This document shows, piece by piece, positions 1 through 9,126 of a DNA stretch of 64,000 nucleotides (position 1 is its first letter; every line of letters starts with the position of its first letter). The notes under the pieces are model-generated. The model did not search any database. It saw only the letters and a program-made list of their open reading frames with translations, and had not been told where the DNA came from. The position numbers were made by a program, and so were the translations under genes. Source of the stretch: Antiquaquibacter metalliresistens (lineage in GTDB: Bacteria; Actinomycetota; Actinomycetes; Actinomycetales; Microbacteriaceae); contig NZ_JARGEM010000008.1 in the NCBI RefSeq assembly GCF_029211225.1, positions 42,192-106,191 of the forward strand. The letters are read 5' to 3'.

Positions 1-605
1 GCATCGACTCCCGTACCGGCACGCCGTACAACACCAGCGCCCACTTCCTGTGGATCGGTGAGCGCACCCGCGACCTCGACGGCGCGCACGTCGACTACTT
101 CTCGCGAGTGCGCAATCCGATCGGCGTCAAGCTCGGTCCGACCACGTCGGCCGACGACATGGAGCGCCTGATCGACAAGCTCGACCCCGAGCGGGAGCCC
201 GGCCGCCTGACCTTCATCACTCGCATGGGTGCCGGCAAGGTGCGCGACGCGCTGCCGCCGCTGCTCGAGGCGATCAAGGGCATGGAGGCGATGCCGTTGT
301 GGGTCGCCGACCCCATGCACGGCAACGGGCTCACCACGCCGACCGGCTACAAGACGCGCCGCTTCGACGATGTGGTCGACGAGGTCAAGGGCTTCTTCGA
401 GTCGCATCGCGCTGCGGGCACGTACCCGGGCGGCATCCACATCGAGCTCACCGGCGACGACGTCACGGAGTGTCTGGGCGGTTCGGAGCAGATCGACGAG
501 GCCACCCTCGCGACGCGCTACGAGTCGCTGTGCGACCCGCGGCTCAATCACATGCAGTCGCTCGAGCTCGCGTTCCTGGTTGCCGAGGAGCTCGTCGCGT
601 TCTGA
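1..605 (+). CDS. aroG: 3-deoxy-D-arabino-heptulosonate 7-phosphate synthase, class II (5'-truncated)
   Basis: C-terminal 200 residues of the plant/mycobacterial-type (class II) DAHP synthase, which condenses phosphoenolpyruvate and erythrose 4-phosphate as the first step of the shikimate pathway. The gene runs off the left edge; the reading frame is entered at base 3. Hallmark family segments are visible: SAHFLWIGERTR, then NPIGVKLGPTT, the RMGAGKVRD segment, and the WVADPMHGN block that carries metal-binding residues of the active site, followed by the HIELTGDDVTECLGG segment. The stop is TGA at 603-605. It is followed 28 nt later by a small same-strand gene. In Mycobacterium tuberculosis aroG also lies close to the PknL kinase and the Rv2175c gene, so the neighbourhood is conserved. 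The identity is clear; only the missing 5' part is unseen. Confidence 0.95.
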   Translation, partial: IDSRTGTPYNTSAHFLWIGERTRDLDGAHVDYFSRVRNPIGVKLGPTTSADDMERLIDKLDPEREPGRLTFITRMGAGKVRDALPPLLEAIKGMEAMPLWVADPMHGNGLTTPTGYKTRRFDDVVDEVKGFFESHRAAGTYPGGIHIELTGDDVTECLGGSEQIDEATLATRYESLCDPRLNHMQSLELAFLVAEELVAF

Positions 606-633
606 GGTCGGTGCCGCACGCCATGCTGTCCGC

Positions 634-1086
634 ATGAGCGATTTCGACTTTCTGCACGGCGAGTGGGTTGTCACCAATACGCGGCTGCGCCAACTGTTCG
701 CTGGCAGCGCCGACTGGTACCGGTTCGAAGCCACGATGTGGGTGCGTCCGCTCCTCGGTGGGATCGGCAACGTCGACGAGATGGATTGCCCCAGTGAGGG
801 CTTCGCCGGTGCCACCATCCGCCTGCAGGACCAGCAGACCGGGGAGTGGTCGATCTACTGGGCCGACAGCACCACGGGCCGACTCTTCCCACCCGTGGTC
901 GGGAGGTTCGCGAACGGGCGCGGTGACTTCTACGGCGATGACACCCACCTGGGTACGCCGGTCAGGGCGCATTTCATCTGGTCCGAGATCACCCCGACTT
1001 CGGCGCGATGGGAGCAGGAGTTCTCCGCCGACGACGGCCAGACCTGGGAGCGAAACTGGGTGATGGAGTTCAGCAGAACCGGATGA
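634..1086 (+). CDS. Small DUF1579-like hypothetical protein
   Basis: Encodes 150 residues starting with ATG at 634; the next upstream ATG in another frame runs into a stop. The protein begins MSDFDFLHGEW, and continues with several Trp-rich strands (WVVTNTRLRQ, WSIYWADSTTG, WERNWVMEFS) separated by Gly turns. The pattern 'DFDFLHGEW...' with repeated beta strands resembles small lipocalin-like/DUF1579 proteins of unknown role, which is a resemblance by eye, not a proven match. There is no signal peptide and no membrane segment, so it should be cytoplasmic. It is 28 nt downstream of aroG on the same strand and converges on the kinase gene, whose end is 24 nt away. No function is assigned. Confidence 0.75.
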   Translation: MSDFDFLHGEWVVTNTRLRQLFAGSADWYRFEATMWVRPLLGGIGNVDEMDCPSEGFAGATIRLQDQQTGEWSIYWADSTTGRLFPPVVGRFANGRGDFYGDDTHLGTPVRAHFIWSEITPTSARWEQEFSADDGQTWERNWVMEFSRTG

Positions 1087-1110
1087 CCGCTCGGCAGTCG
1101 GGCCCGCGTT

Positions 1111-3039
<1,929 letters not shown>

Positions 3040-3115
3040 GCGTCGAGTCTAAAGTTCGCCGCATGTGTGGATGCCCCGGGACACGGCACACCGGCGGTTC
3101 GGTGGGTCGCGGGCT

Positions 3116-4567
3116 TCACCCGAGTTCGGCGAACCAGGCGCGCGCCGAGGCCTCCCATTTCGCGTACGCGTCCGGGTAGGCGGAGATCTGCACGCGCTGG
3201 GCCGCAACGGTGAGCGGCATGGTCTCCCAGCCGGCGATGTCCAGCAGGCCGCGCGTGTAGCCGGCGCGTCCCTGGTAGAACGTGTAGGCCGCGTGGCGCG
3301 GGTTCGTGAGCTCTTCCACCGTGCCCCAACCGGAGCTCGGTCGCTGCTGGAACAGCCCGACGGAGTCGCGGTCGCCCCAGGTGAGGTTGCGCAGGCTCGA
3401 CTCCTGCATCGCCGTCGCGAGTGCGATGATGATGCCGTAGTCGGGCACGCCCTGCTCGCGCCCCACCTGCACGATGATCGCCGCATTCGCGCGCATCTCA
3501 TCGTTCAGGTACGTGATGGATCCGCCGCTCGAGGTGGGGACGGCGTTGAGCACGGGAGTCGTCGCACCCGGGATCACGAGGGTGCCGCCCGGGTGGATGA
3601 CGCTGGACCAGTCCAGACCGTTCGCGTCGAGCAGCGCCTGCGTGGTGATGCCGAATGCGGCGGCGATGCCGGAGACGGTGTCTCCGGCGACGATGGTGTA
3701 GCTGCCGTCGGCCGGTGCGGCGGGCGCGGGCGGCGCGGGAGCGGGCGGGGCTTCGACCGGGGGTGCGACCTCGACGACGGGTTCGGTGACGACCGGCGCC
3801 GCATCGACGGCGGGCGTGTCATCCGCGGTCTGCTCCGGGGCGTCGCCCTCGGGCGCCGTCGCCTGCTGGGCGATGTCGTCGGGATGCACGACGCCCGGGA
3901 TCGCGATGGTCTGCCCGGGATAGATGATGCTGCTCCACCCCAGTCCGTTCGCGGTGAGCACCGAGAGGGTGGAGACACCGAACCGGGCGGCGATGCCCGA
4001 GATCGTGTCGCCCGCGACGATCGTGTAGCGGCCGTTCGAGGCGGTGTCCGCAACGGCCGCGACCGGCGTGACGGGCCCGGAGGCGGAGAGCTTCAGTTCC
4101 TGGCCGGGGAAGATCAGCGACGACCAGCCCAGGCCGTTGAGCGCGAGCACGGAGGCCGTGGACAGCCCGAACCGGCCCGCGATGTCGCTGACGGTGTCGC
4201 CCGCGACCACGCGGTAGGTGGTGGGCGGGGCGGTGACGGTCATGGTCTTGGCGATCGCGCTGGCGGTGCTGGCGACGGTCGCGTTCGCAGCCGCGATGGC
4301 CTGCTTGACCGTGGCGCCGAGGCCGGATGCCGCGGCCTTCGGCTTCGGCGGACGCTTCGCCTCGGCGGACTCGACGGCACCGCCGACGTTGAGCATCGTC
4401 GCGGCCATCGACCCCACGAGCAGGATCGGCACGGTGTGTCGCACACCGCGCGCGATGCGTGCGTGCTCGCGGCTGCGCTGATGCTGACCGTCCTCGGCGG
4501 GGATGTTGGGCACGAGTCCGGCGAACACCGTCCGTGCCGAATCCCCCTGGCTTCGATCCTCGTTCAT
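3116..4567 (-). CDS. LysM-repeat peptidoglycan hydrolase (lytic-transglycosylase-like domain)
   Basis: Taken from ATG 4567 (483 residues), which has GGAG just upstream; a TTG 60 nt further upstream is in frame but less likely. Residues 1-43 are hydrophilic, followed by a hydrophobic anchor or uncleaved signal (about 44-62). Three LysM peptidoglycan-binding repeats follow at about 118-160, 181-224 and 290-333, each with the signature VAGDT-S-IA--FG and ending NGL-WSS-I-PG. A Pro/Ala/Glu-rich linker separates repeats 2 and 3. The C-terminal 130 residues (from 355) form a lysozyme-like domain with the candidate catalytic Glu E389 in AMQESSL, then GLFQQRPSSGWG, a pattern common in actinobacterial cell-wall hydrolases. 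It probably cleaves or remodels septal or lateral peptidoglycan outside the membrane. It sits between the PASTA kinase and a divergent HTH gene, suggesting shared wall regulation. Confidence 0.85.
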   Translation of the reverse strand: MNEDRSQGDSARTVFAGLVPNIPAEDGQHQRSREHARIARGVRHTVPILLVGSMAATMLNVGGAVESAEAKRPPKPKAAASGLGATVKQAIAAANATVASTASAIAKTMTVTAPPTTYRVVAGDTVSDIAGRFGLSTASVLALNGLGWSSLIFPGQELKLSASGPVTPVAAVADTASNGRYTIVAGDTISGIAARFGVSTLSVLTANGLGWSSIIYPGQTIAIPGVVHPDDIAQQATAPEGDAPEQTADDTPAVDAAPVVTEPVVEVAPPVEAPPAPAPPAPAAPADGSYTIVAGDTVSGIAAAFGITTQALLDANGLDWSSVIHPGGTLVIPGATTPVLNAVPTSSGGSITYLNDEMRANAAIIVQVGREQGVPDYGIIIALATAMQESSLRNLTWGDRDSVGLFQQRPSSGWGTVEELTNPRHAAYTFYQGRAGYTRGLLDIAGWETMPLTVAAQRVQISAYPDAYAKWEASARAWFAELG

Positions 4568-4751
4568 GTCTCCAGCTCCCCGGCCCGAGAGGTAGGTGCC
4601 TTCGAGTTGACGGCACCGAACTACCAACGTGTCACAGAACCATTAAGGAGTCAACCAATGTTATTGGTGTGATTTGAATTTACTTGTTCGAAACATTCGC
4701 ACCTCCGCGCTCTTGCGGTGCGAGAGCGCTCGGACATGAAAGTCTTGAGGG
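4568..4751. promoter_or_regulatory. AT-richer divergent promoter region with perfect palindrome
   Basis: A 184-nt gap between two divergent genes (LysM hydrolase and Rv2175c-like). It is noticeably richer in A+T than its surroundings around 4640-4690. It contains a perfect inverted repeat ACCAAT-GTT-ATTGGT at 4654-4668, which may be an operator. A second imperfect hairpin-forming stretch lies near 4695-4720 (CGCACC / GGTGCG arms). No convincing -35/-10 pair can be fixed by eye for either direction. No known riboswitch fold was recognised. Confidence 0.5.
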
Positions 4752-5093
4752 GTGACAGAACTTCCAGCCGTCACCTGGCTGACGATTCCCGACCTGACCG
4801 AACTGCTCGGCCTCAAGGTGAGCCAGGTGCGCCGTCTCATCGAGGACCGCGCACTGCTCGCGACCAGGGTCGACGGCATCTGGAAGGTTCCCGAGCAGTT
4901 CATCGCGAACGGGGAGGTCGTCCACGAGCTCAAAGGCACCCTGATGGTGCTCGGCGACGCCGGCTACAACGACGACGAGGCGATGCACTGGCTGCTGAGC
5001 CCGGAGGAGAGCCTCGGGGTCTCGCCGATCGACGCCCTGCGCGCCGGACGCAAGGCCGAGGTGCGTCGGGTCGCGCAGGCCCTCGGATTCTGA
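4752..5093 (+). CDS. Rv2175c-family DNA-binding protein
   Basis: Encodes 113 residues from a GTG start at 4752, with a GAGG-containing ribosome binding site directly upstream. An N-terminal winged helix-turn-helix occupies about residues 8-48 (TIPDLTELLGLKVSQVRRLI then WKVPEQFI). The C-terminal half is an all-helical region containing LMVLGDAGYNDDEAMHWLL. This is the architecture of Rv2175c, a DNA-binding protein that in M. tuberculosis is phosphorylated by the neighbouring kinase PknL, weakening DNA binding. The kinase gene lies two genes away here, so the kinase-substrate pair seems conserved. Target promoters are unknown; the palindrome in its own upstream region is an obvious candidate. 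Confidence 0.85.
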   Translation: MTELPAVTWLTIPDLTELLGLKVSQVRRLIEDRALLATRVDGIWKVPEQFIANGEVVHELKGTLMVLGDAGYNDDEAMHWLLSPEESLGVSPIDALRAGRKAEVRRVAQALGF

Positions 5094-5116
5094 GGGCGGT
5101 CAGGTGCTGAGAGCGG

Positions 5117-6238
5117 TCAGGCCACCCGACGCGTGACCGTCTCGGCGAGTTCGGCGAGGTGCGCCCTGGCGGAGGCCGTCAACGGCGCCCCGGCGAGCGC
5201 TTCGCGGGCCTGACGCACGTTCGCCTCGATGACCCGCTCGACCTGGGCCACCGCACCGCAGTCGCGCAGGGCGGTGCGGATCATCTCCACCTGCTGCGCG
5301 TCGAGCTCGGGATCGCCCAGCAGCTCATCGATCAGGTTGCGGGCTGCCGTCGGCAGGGCCTGTCTGGCCAGCGCGATCAGCACGGTGCGCTTGCCCTCGC
5401 GCAGATCGTCTCCGGCCGGCTTTCCGGTGACCGAGGGATCCCCGAACACGCCGAGCAGGTCGTCGCGCAGCTGGTAGGCGATGCCGAGGGGAAGCCCGAA
5501 CGCGCGCAGCGCCGCGAGCTGGGCCAGACTCGCCCCGCCGAGTGCCCCGCCGATCGCCAGCGGCGCTTCGATGCTGTACTTCGCGGATTTGTAGACGATC
5601 ACCCGCTGTGCCCGCGGGATCGCCTCCGATTCCGGCTGGGTCACCCAGGCGTGCTCCTCGAGGATGTCGAGATACTGCCCGGCCATGACCTCGGTGCGCA
5701 TGCGAGCGAACTCCGCGCGGCCGGCGCGTGCGGCATCCCCGCTGCCGAGGGAGGCCGTGCCGCGGTCGAAGAGCTCGTCGCTCCAGCCCAGCAGCAGATC
5801 GCCCAGCAGCAGTGCCGCGGATTCGCCGAACTGCGACGCGCTCCCGGCCCAGCCGGCGCGGCGATGGTGCTCCTCGAACTGGCGGTGCGTGGAGAGGGCG
5901 CCGCGCCGGGTGTCCGAGCGGTCCATGATGTCGTCGTGCACGAGCGCGGCTGCGTGGAACAGCTCGAGTGCCGCCGCGGCATCCACGATGCCCGGGAGGT
6001 CGGCCGAGACGTCCTCGTCCGGCAGGGGGTCGAAGCCGTCGCCGGCGGCACGCACGGACTGCCAGCCCCAGTAGCAGAACAGCGCCCGGAAACGCTTGCC
6101 TCCGGCGAGGAACGCAGCGGCGGCATCCGTGAACTGCAGGAGTTCGGGAGCGATCTCACCGAACTCGGCGGCACGCGCCGCGAGGAACGAATCGACGGAC
6201 TGTTGTACGAGATCGACTAACCGGGTACTCTCAGCCAC
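5117..6238 (-). CDS. Polyprenyl (geranylgeranyl-type) diphosphate synthase
   Basis: A 373-residue trans-isoprenyl diphosphate synthase starting at GTG 6238. It has the GGKRFRALF motif that binds isopentenyl diphosphate, the first aspartate-rich motif in LVHDDIMDRSDTRRG, and the second motif as YQLRDDLLGVFGDP (DDxxG form, usual in actinobacterial members). These coordinate magnesium for condensing allylic diphosphates with IPP; products would serve menaquinone, carotenoid or lipid carrier synthesis. The final KPAGDDLREGKRT segment is also typical. Length fits the family. It converges on the Rv2175c-like gene with a 23-nt gap and diverges from the DUF3040 gene 74 nt away. In M. tuberculosis idsA2 (Rv2173) lies in the same place. 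Chain length of the product cannot be read from the sequence. Confidence 0.9.
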   Translation of the reverse strand: MAESTRLVDLVQQSVDSFLAARAAEFGEIAPELLQFTDAAAAFLAGGKRFRALFCYWGWQSVRAAGDGFDPLPDEDVSADLPGIVDAAAALELFHAAALVHDDIMDRSDTRRGALSTHRQFEEHHRRAGWAGSASQFGESAALLLGDLLLGWSDELFDRGTASLGSGDAARAGRAEFARMRTEVMAGQYLDILEEHAWVTQPESEAIPRAQRVIVYKSAKYSIEAPLAIGGALGGASLAQLAALRAFGLPLGIAYQLRDDLLGVFGDPSVTGKPAGDDLREGKRTVLIALARQALPTAARNLIDELLGDPELDAQQVEMIRTALRDCGAVAQVERVIEANVRQAREALAGAPLTASARAHLAELAETVTRRVA

Positions 6239-6312
6239 TTGCCTAGCCTAGCCAGGTGAGCGAGGCGTACTATGAGCGAGTACGCACCAGCCCGAGCCTT
6301 GAGGGGAACAGG

Positions 6313-6687
6313 ATGCCACTTTCCGAGCAGGAGCAGCGCCTCCTGGAAGAAATGGAGCGCAGCCTCTATCAGAACGACGCCGACTTCGTCGCGACCGTCA
6401 GCCCTCGCAGAGGCCGCCCGAACTACACGATCGTCGTCGTGGGCGTGCTCGTTGCCGTGCTGGGCATCGGCCTGCTGGTCACCGGGGTCATCATCCAGCA
6501 GCCGCTCGTCGGCGTGCTCGGCTTCGCCGTGATGTTCGTCGGCGTGCTGCTCGCGGTGGCCCCGCCTCGTCGGGAAGCCGGCGAGCCCGCTGCCTCCTCG
6601 CGCACCACGACCCGTTCCGGAGGCGGCAGCCGCTTCATGGACACGCTGAACGACCGCTGGGACCGCCGCCAGGAGGGCCGCGACTAG
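6313..6687 (+). CDS. DUF3040 membrane protein
   Basis: Encodes 124 residues starting at ATG 6313, just after GAGGGGAACAGG; the start MPLSEQEQRLLEEMERSLY is the conserved beginning of the DUF3040 family. Two adjacent hydrophobic helices lie at about residues 38-60 and 64-82 and are joined by a short turn, followed by an Arg/Ser/Gly-rich cytoplasmic tail. The family is restricted to actinobacteria and typically lies directly upstream of mraZ, as here. Its function is unknown; the N-terminal acidic segment before a membrane hairpin suggests a small scaffold or regulator near the divisome. The gene is closed by a strong intrinsic terminator. Confidence 0.85.
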   Translation: MPLSEQEQRLLEEMERSLYQNDADFVATVSPRRGRPNYTIVVVGVLVAVLGIGLLVTGVIIQQPLVGVLGFAVMFVGVLLAVAPPRREAGEPAASSRTTTRSGGGSRFMDTLNDRWDRRQEGRD

Positions 6688-6703
6688 CACCACGTCTTCC
6701 CGA

Positions 6704-6736
6704 AAGGGGGTCGATCTTCGGATCGGCCCCCTTTTT
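6704..6736 (+). terminator. Intrinsic terminator after the DUF3040 gene
   Basis: A stem GGGGG-T-CGATC / GATCG-G-CCCCC closed by a TTCG tetraloop, followed immediately by five T residues (6732-6736). One T-G wobble is the only imperfection. This is a textbook intrinsic terminator and separates the DUF3040 gene from the division cluster. Confidence 0.92.
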
Positions 6737-6761
6737 CGTGCGCCCGCCCCGCATCCCGCTG

Positions 6762-6807
6762 CCTCCGCCTCCGCCTCCGCCTCCGCTCCGACTCCGCCTC
6801 CGCTCCG
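6762..6807. repeat. Short C/T-rich tandem repeat (CCTCCG units)
   Basis: About eight degenerate copies of the 6-mer CCTCCG/CTCCGC in tandem. The complementary purine version GGAGGCGGAGGCGG occurs at about 6879-6893, so the two tracts could pair around the inner inverted repeat. Confidence 0.75.
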
Positions 6808-6818
6808 GCGCCGCGAGT

Positions 6819-6865
6819 GTGCGGTTTCTGCCGGTGCAGCGCGCGCGGACCCGCAGAAACTGCAC
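6819..6865. repeat. Inverted repeat, possible REP-like palindromic element
   Basis: Left arm GTGCGGTTTCTGC (6819-6831) and right arm GCAGAAACTGCAC (6853-6865) match at 12 of 13 positions with a 21-nt GC-rich loop. Together with the flanking complementary CCTCCG and GGAGGC tracts it makes a long imperfect cruciform in an intergenic region directly after a terminator, as REP-type elements often do. Copy number in the genome is not visible from one window. Confidence 0.6.
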
Positions 6866-6922
6866 AGTCGGGCGCTGCCGGGAGGCGGAGGCGGCGTGGG
6901 AGGGGTCTTGGAGTGGGATGGT

Positions 6923-6940
6923 CATCCACTTTCCTCCACT
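6923..6940 (-). promoter_or_regulatory. Reverse-oriented pair of MraZ-like boxes
   Basis: Read on the minus strand this is AGTGGAGGAAAGTGGATG, that is two AGTGGA-type boxes with the same 9-10 nt spacing as the forward pair at 7018-7037. It may be an upstream accessory MraZ site or a coincidental repeat. Confidence 0.4.
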
Positions 6941-7017
6941 AGGTTTCTCCGCGTACTTACTGGGATGTTGAGGCGAACCGGGGCACAATTCGCACGAAAT
7001 CATAGGTTTCGTGGTTG

Positions 7018-7037
7018 AAAGTGGAGTAAAGTGGGGC
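7018..7037 (+). promoter_or_regulatory. MraZ operator boxes upstream of mraZ
   Basis: Two direct repeats AAAGTGGAGT and AAAGTGGGGC, exactly 10 bp apart and 40 nt before the mraZ start. MraZ is known to bind tandem TGGG/AAAGTG-type repeats at about 10-bp spacing in its own promoter in E. coli and mollicutes. The position and spacing fit autoregulation of the whole cluster. Confidence 0.7.
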
Positions 7038-7077
7038 AAACCTGAATCCTGGCCGGAGAACGAGGGGAGTGTGTGCT

Positions 7078-7509
7078 GTGTTCCTTGGCACCTACGCCCC
7101 GAAGCTCGACGAAAAGGGGCGCGTCATCCTGCCGGCCAAATTCCGGGATGAGCTCTCCGGCGGCATGGTCGTCACCCGCGGTCAGGATCGCTGCCTCTAC
7201 GTGTTCAGTCAGCGCGAGTTCGAGTCGGTCGTCGAGAAGATGCGGCAGGCTCCGGTCTCGAGCAAGCAGAGCCGCGACTTCCAGCGGCTGTTCCTCTCGG
7301 GGGCCAGCCAGGAGATCCCGGACAAGCAGAACCGCATCACCTTGCCGGTCTCGCTGCGCGAGTACGCGGGGCTCGAACGCGACCTCACCGTGATCGGTGC
7401 GGGCGGTCGCGCCGAGATCTGGGACACCGCCACCTGGGACGCGTACTACGAATCCACCGAATCCGAGTTCGTCAACACGTCGGAGGAGGTGTTCCCGGGC
7501 CTGTTCTAG
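7078..7509 (+). CDS. mraZ: Transcriptional regulator MraZ
   Basis: Chosen from the GTG at 7078 (143 residues), which gives the conserved N-terminus [21 protein letters not shown] without its first few extra residues and lies 8 nt after GAGGGGAG; a GTG at 7069 would add three residues. The protein has the duplicated SpoVT-AbrB-like swapped-hairpin domains, with the conserved DEKGR (first half) and DKQNRITLP (second half) segments used for DNA contact. MraZ forms a ring and binds repeats upstream of itself, regulating the division and cell-wall cluster. It is the first gene of that cluster here and is preceded by matching tandem boxes. Length matches the family. Confidence 0.96.
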   Translation: MFLGTYAPKLDEKGRVILPAKFRDELSGGMVVTRGQDRCLYVFSQREFESVVEKMRQAPVSSKQSRDFQRLFLSGASQEIPDKQNRITLPVSLREYAGLERDLTVIGAGGRAEIWDTATWDAYYESTESEFVNTSEEVFPGLF

Positions 7510-7611
7510 GCCCCCTGATGCCGACCCTCAGCCGTACGCCCTGACTCCACTTCCCCGGAGCCAGGTCGCAACGGATGGGGATCAGCATCCGGGGACCGGA
7601 CCCACACGATC

Positions 7612-8562
7612 ATGGCGACCAACGACATCCACACTCCCGTGCTGCTCGAGCGCACCGTCGAGCTGCTCGCGCCCGCCCTCGAGCGCGACGGCGCGGTGCT
7701 CGTCGACGCGACCCTGGGCATGGGCGGGCACGCCGAGGCGTTCCTGCAGCGCTTCCCGCGCCTGACGCTCGTGGGCATCGACCGGGACACCGACGCCCTG
7801 GCCATCGCGGGGGAGCGCCTCGCGCCGTTCGCCGACCGCATCCACCTCGTGCATGCCGTGTACGACGAGCTGCCGGGCGTGCTGCGCGACCTCGGCATCA
7901 CGGCGGTCGAGGGCATCCTCTTCGATCTCGGCGTCTCGTCGCTGCAGCTCGATCGCACCGAGCGCGGATTCTCCTACTCGCAGGATGCCCCGCTCGACAT
8001 GCGCATGGATGCCACGAACGAGCGCACCGCGGCCCTCATCCTCGCCACCTACTCCGAGTCCGAGCTGCGGCGCATCTTCTACGACTACGGCGACGAGAAG
8101 CTCGCGCCCCGATACGCGAGCCGCATCGTGCAGCAGCGGACGGAGCGGCCGCTGGAGACCTCGGCCCAACTCGTGGAGCTGATCATCGCCGCCACGCCGG
8201 CCGCCGCCCAGCGGGCCGGTCATCCGGCCAAGCGCGTGTTCCAGGCGCTGCGCATCGAGGTCAACCAGGAACTCGCGGTGCTCGAGCGTGCCATCCCCGC
8301 CGCCATCGACGCCCTCGCGCTCGGCGGTCGCATGGTCGTGCTCTCGTACCAGTCGCTCGAGGATCGCATCGTCAAGCGCGCCCTCCAGGCGCGTTCGACC
8401 TCCACCGCGCCGGCCGGCCTGCCGGTCGAGCTGCCCGAGCACCGACCGGAGCTGAAGCTGCTCGTGCGCGGTGCGGAGCTCGCCGGTGACGAGGAGCGCG
8501 CCAGCAACCCGCGGGCGACGCCGGTGCGGTTGCGCGCCGTGGAACGGGTGCGTGCGGCATGA
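7612..8562 (+). CDS. rsmH: 16S rRNA (cytosine1402-N4)-methyltransferase RsmH
   Basis: Encodes 316 residues. The opening [13 protein letters not shown] and the AdoMet-binding loop [15 protein letters not shown] identify RsmH (MraW), which methylates N4 of C1402 in the decoding centre of 16S rRNA. Further family marks are [22 protein letters not shown], and the [15 protein letters not shown] block, then [17 protein letters not shown] near residue 210. The enzyme is cytoplasmic. It lies 102 nt after mraZ in the conserved mraZ-rsmH-ftsL-ftsI order, and its TGA overlaps the next ATG (ATGA at 8559-8562), so translation of the two is probably coupled. Confidence 0.97.
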   Translation: MATNDIHTPVLLERTVELLAPALERDGAVLVDATLGMGGHAEAFLQRFPRLTLVGIDRDTDALAIAGERLAPFADRIHLVHAVYDELPGVLRDLGITAVEGILFDLGVSSLQLDRTERGFSYSQDAPLDMRMDATNERTAALILATYSESELRRIFYDYGDEKLAPRYASRIVQQRTERPLETSAQLVELIIAATPAAAQRAGHPAKRVFQALRIEVNQELAVLERAIPAAIDALALGGRMVVLSYQSLEDRIVKRALQARSTSTAPAGLPVELPEHRPELKLLVRGAELAGDEERASNPRATPVRLRAVERVRAA

Positions 8563-9119
8563 GCAACCTCGCCTACGCGCGTCCGGCCACGCGCCCCACC
8601 ACCCGCCCGGCGGAGCGTCCGCCGCTGCAGGTCGTCACGACCCGAGCGCAGCGCAGGGCACGACCGAAGGTCGCCTACGCGGTCGTCACGGTCGCGAGCC
8701 TGTTCCTGATCTTCGCGGCGCAACTGCTGCTGAGCATCGTCGTCTCCGACGGGGCGTACCAGATCCAGTCGCTGCAGACGCAGCAGAAGGAGTTGCTGCG
8801 CAGCGAGCAGTCGCTGCAGGAGCAGCTCGCCGTGCTCGCCTCCACCCAGAACCTCGCGGCGCAGGCCGCGCACCTGGGCATGGTGCCGAACCCGGGGCGC
8901 CCCTACTCGCTCGACCTGTCGACGGGTGCCATCTTCGAGGTGCCAGGCAGCGCCGTGCCGTGCGGCGGCACGTGCAATCTCGTGCCCAACGCGATGCTCA
9001 GCGGTGTCGCGCTGGTGAACCCCGAAGCGCCGCAGGGCGCAGCGGGCACCGTGGTTGTGCCCCCGCCGACGGCCCCGTCGACCACCGTCGACGAGATCCC
9101 GACACCCGTGACGCACTGA
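8559..9119 (+). CDS. ftsL: FtsL-like septum formation initiator
   Basis: Encodes 186 residues with one membrane helix (about 46-66: [19 protein letters not shown]) after a basic cytoplasmic tail, then a Gln/Leu-rich coiled coil (about 70-105) and a Pro/Val-rich extracytoplasmic tail. Primary sequence conservation is weak, but single TM plus coiled coil between rsmH and ftsI is the signature of FtsL, which with DivIC/FtsB and FtsQ activates FtsWI septal synthesis. The outer part is longer than in E. coli FtsL and has a CGGTC pair of cysteines that could form a disulfide outside the membrane. The start overlaps rsmH by 4 nt, and ftsI begins 7 nt after the stop. Confidence 0.8.
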   Translation: MSNLAYARPATRPTTRPAERPPLQVVTTRAQRRARPKVAYAVVTVASLFLIFAAQLLLSIVVSDGAYQIQSLQTQQKELLRSEQSLQEQLAVLASTQNLAAQAAHLGMVPNPGRPYSLDLSTGAIFEVPGSAVPCGGTCNLVPNAMLSGVALVNPEAPQGAAGTVVVPPPTAPSTTVDEIPTPVTH

Positions 9120-9126
9120 GGCCCTC

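Larger units (their letters stand above)
6688..7077. other. 390-nt non-coding leader of the division cluster
   Basis: No gene is seen here. From left to right it holds the terminator at 6704-6736, a C/T-rich repeat tract of CCTCCG units (about 6762-6807), an imperfect inverted repeat at 6819-6865, a G-rich mirror of the CCTCCG tract (about 6879-6893), a reverse-oriented pair of AGTGG boxes (6923-6940), an AT-richer stretch (6940-7020) likely to hold the promoter, and the forward MraZ boxes at 7018-7037. Confidence 0.8.

Noticed and set aside
4568..4751. Possible ydaO/c-di-AMP riboswitch before the LysM hydrolase
   Set aside because: Such riboswitches control wall hydrolases in other actinobacteria, but the leader here is short and I could not find the conserved core; only a palindrome is visible.
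7069..7077. Upstream GTG start for mraZ
   Set aside because: It overlaps the ribosome binding site and would add three unconserved residues before the MFLGTYAP start.
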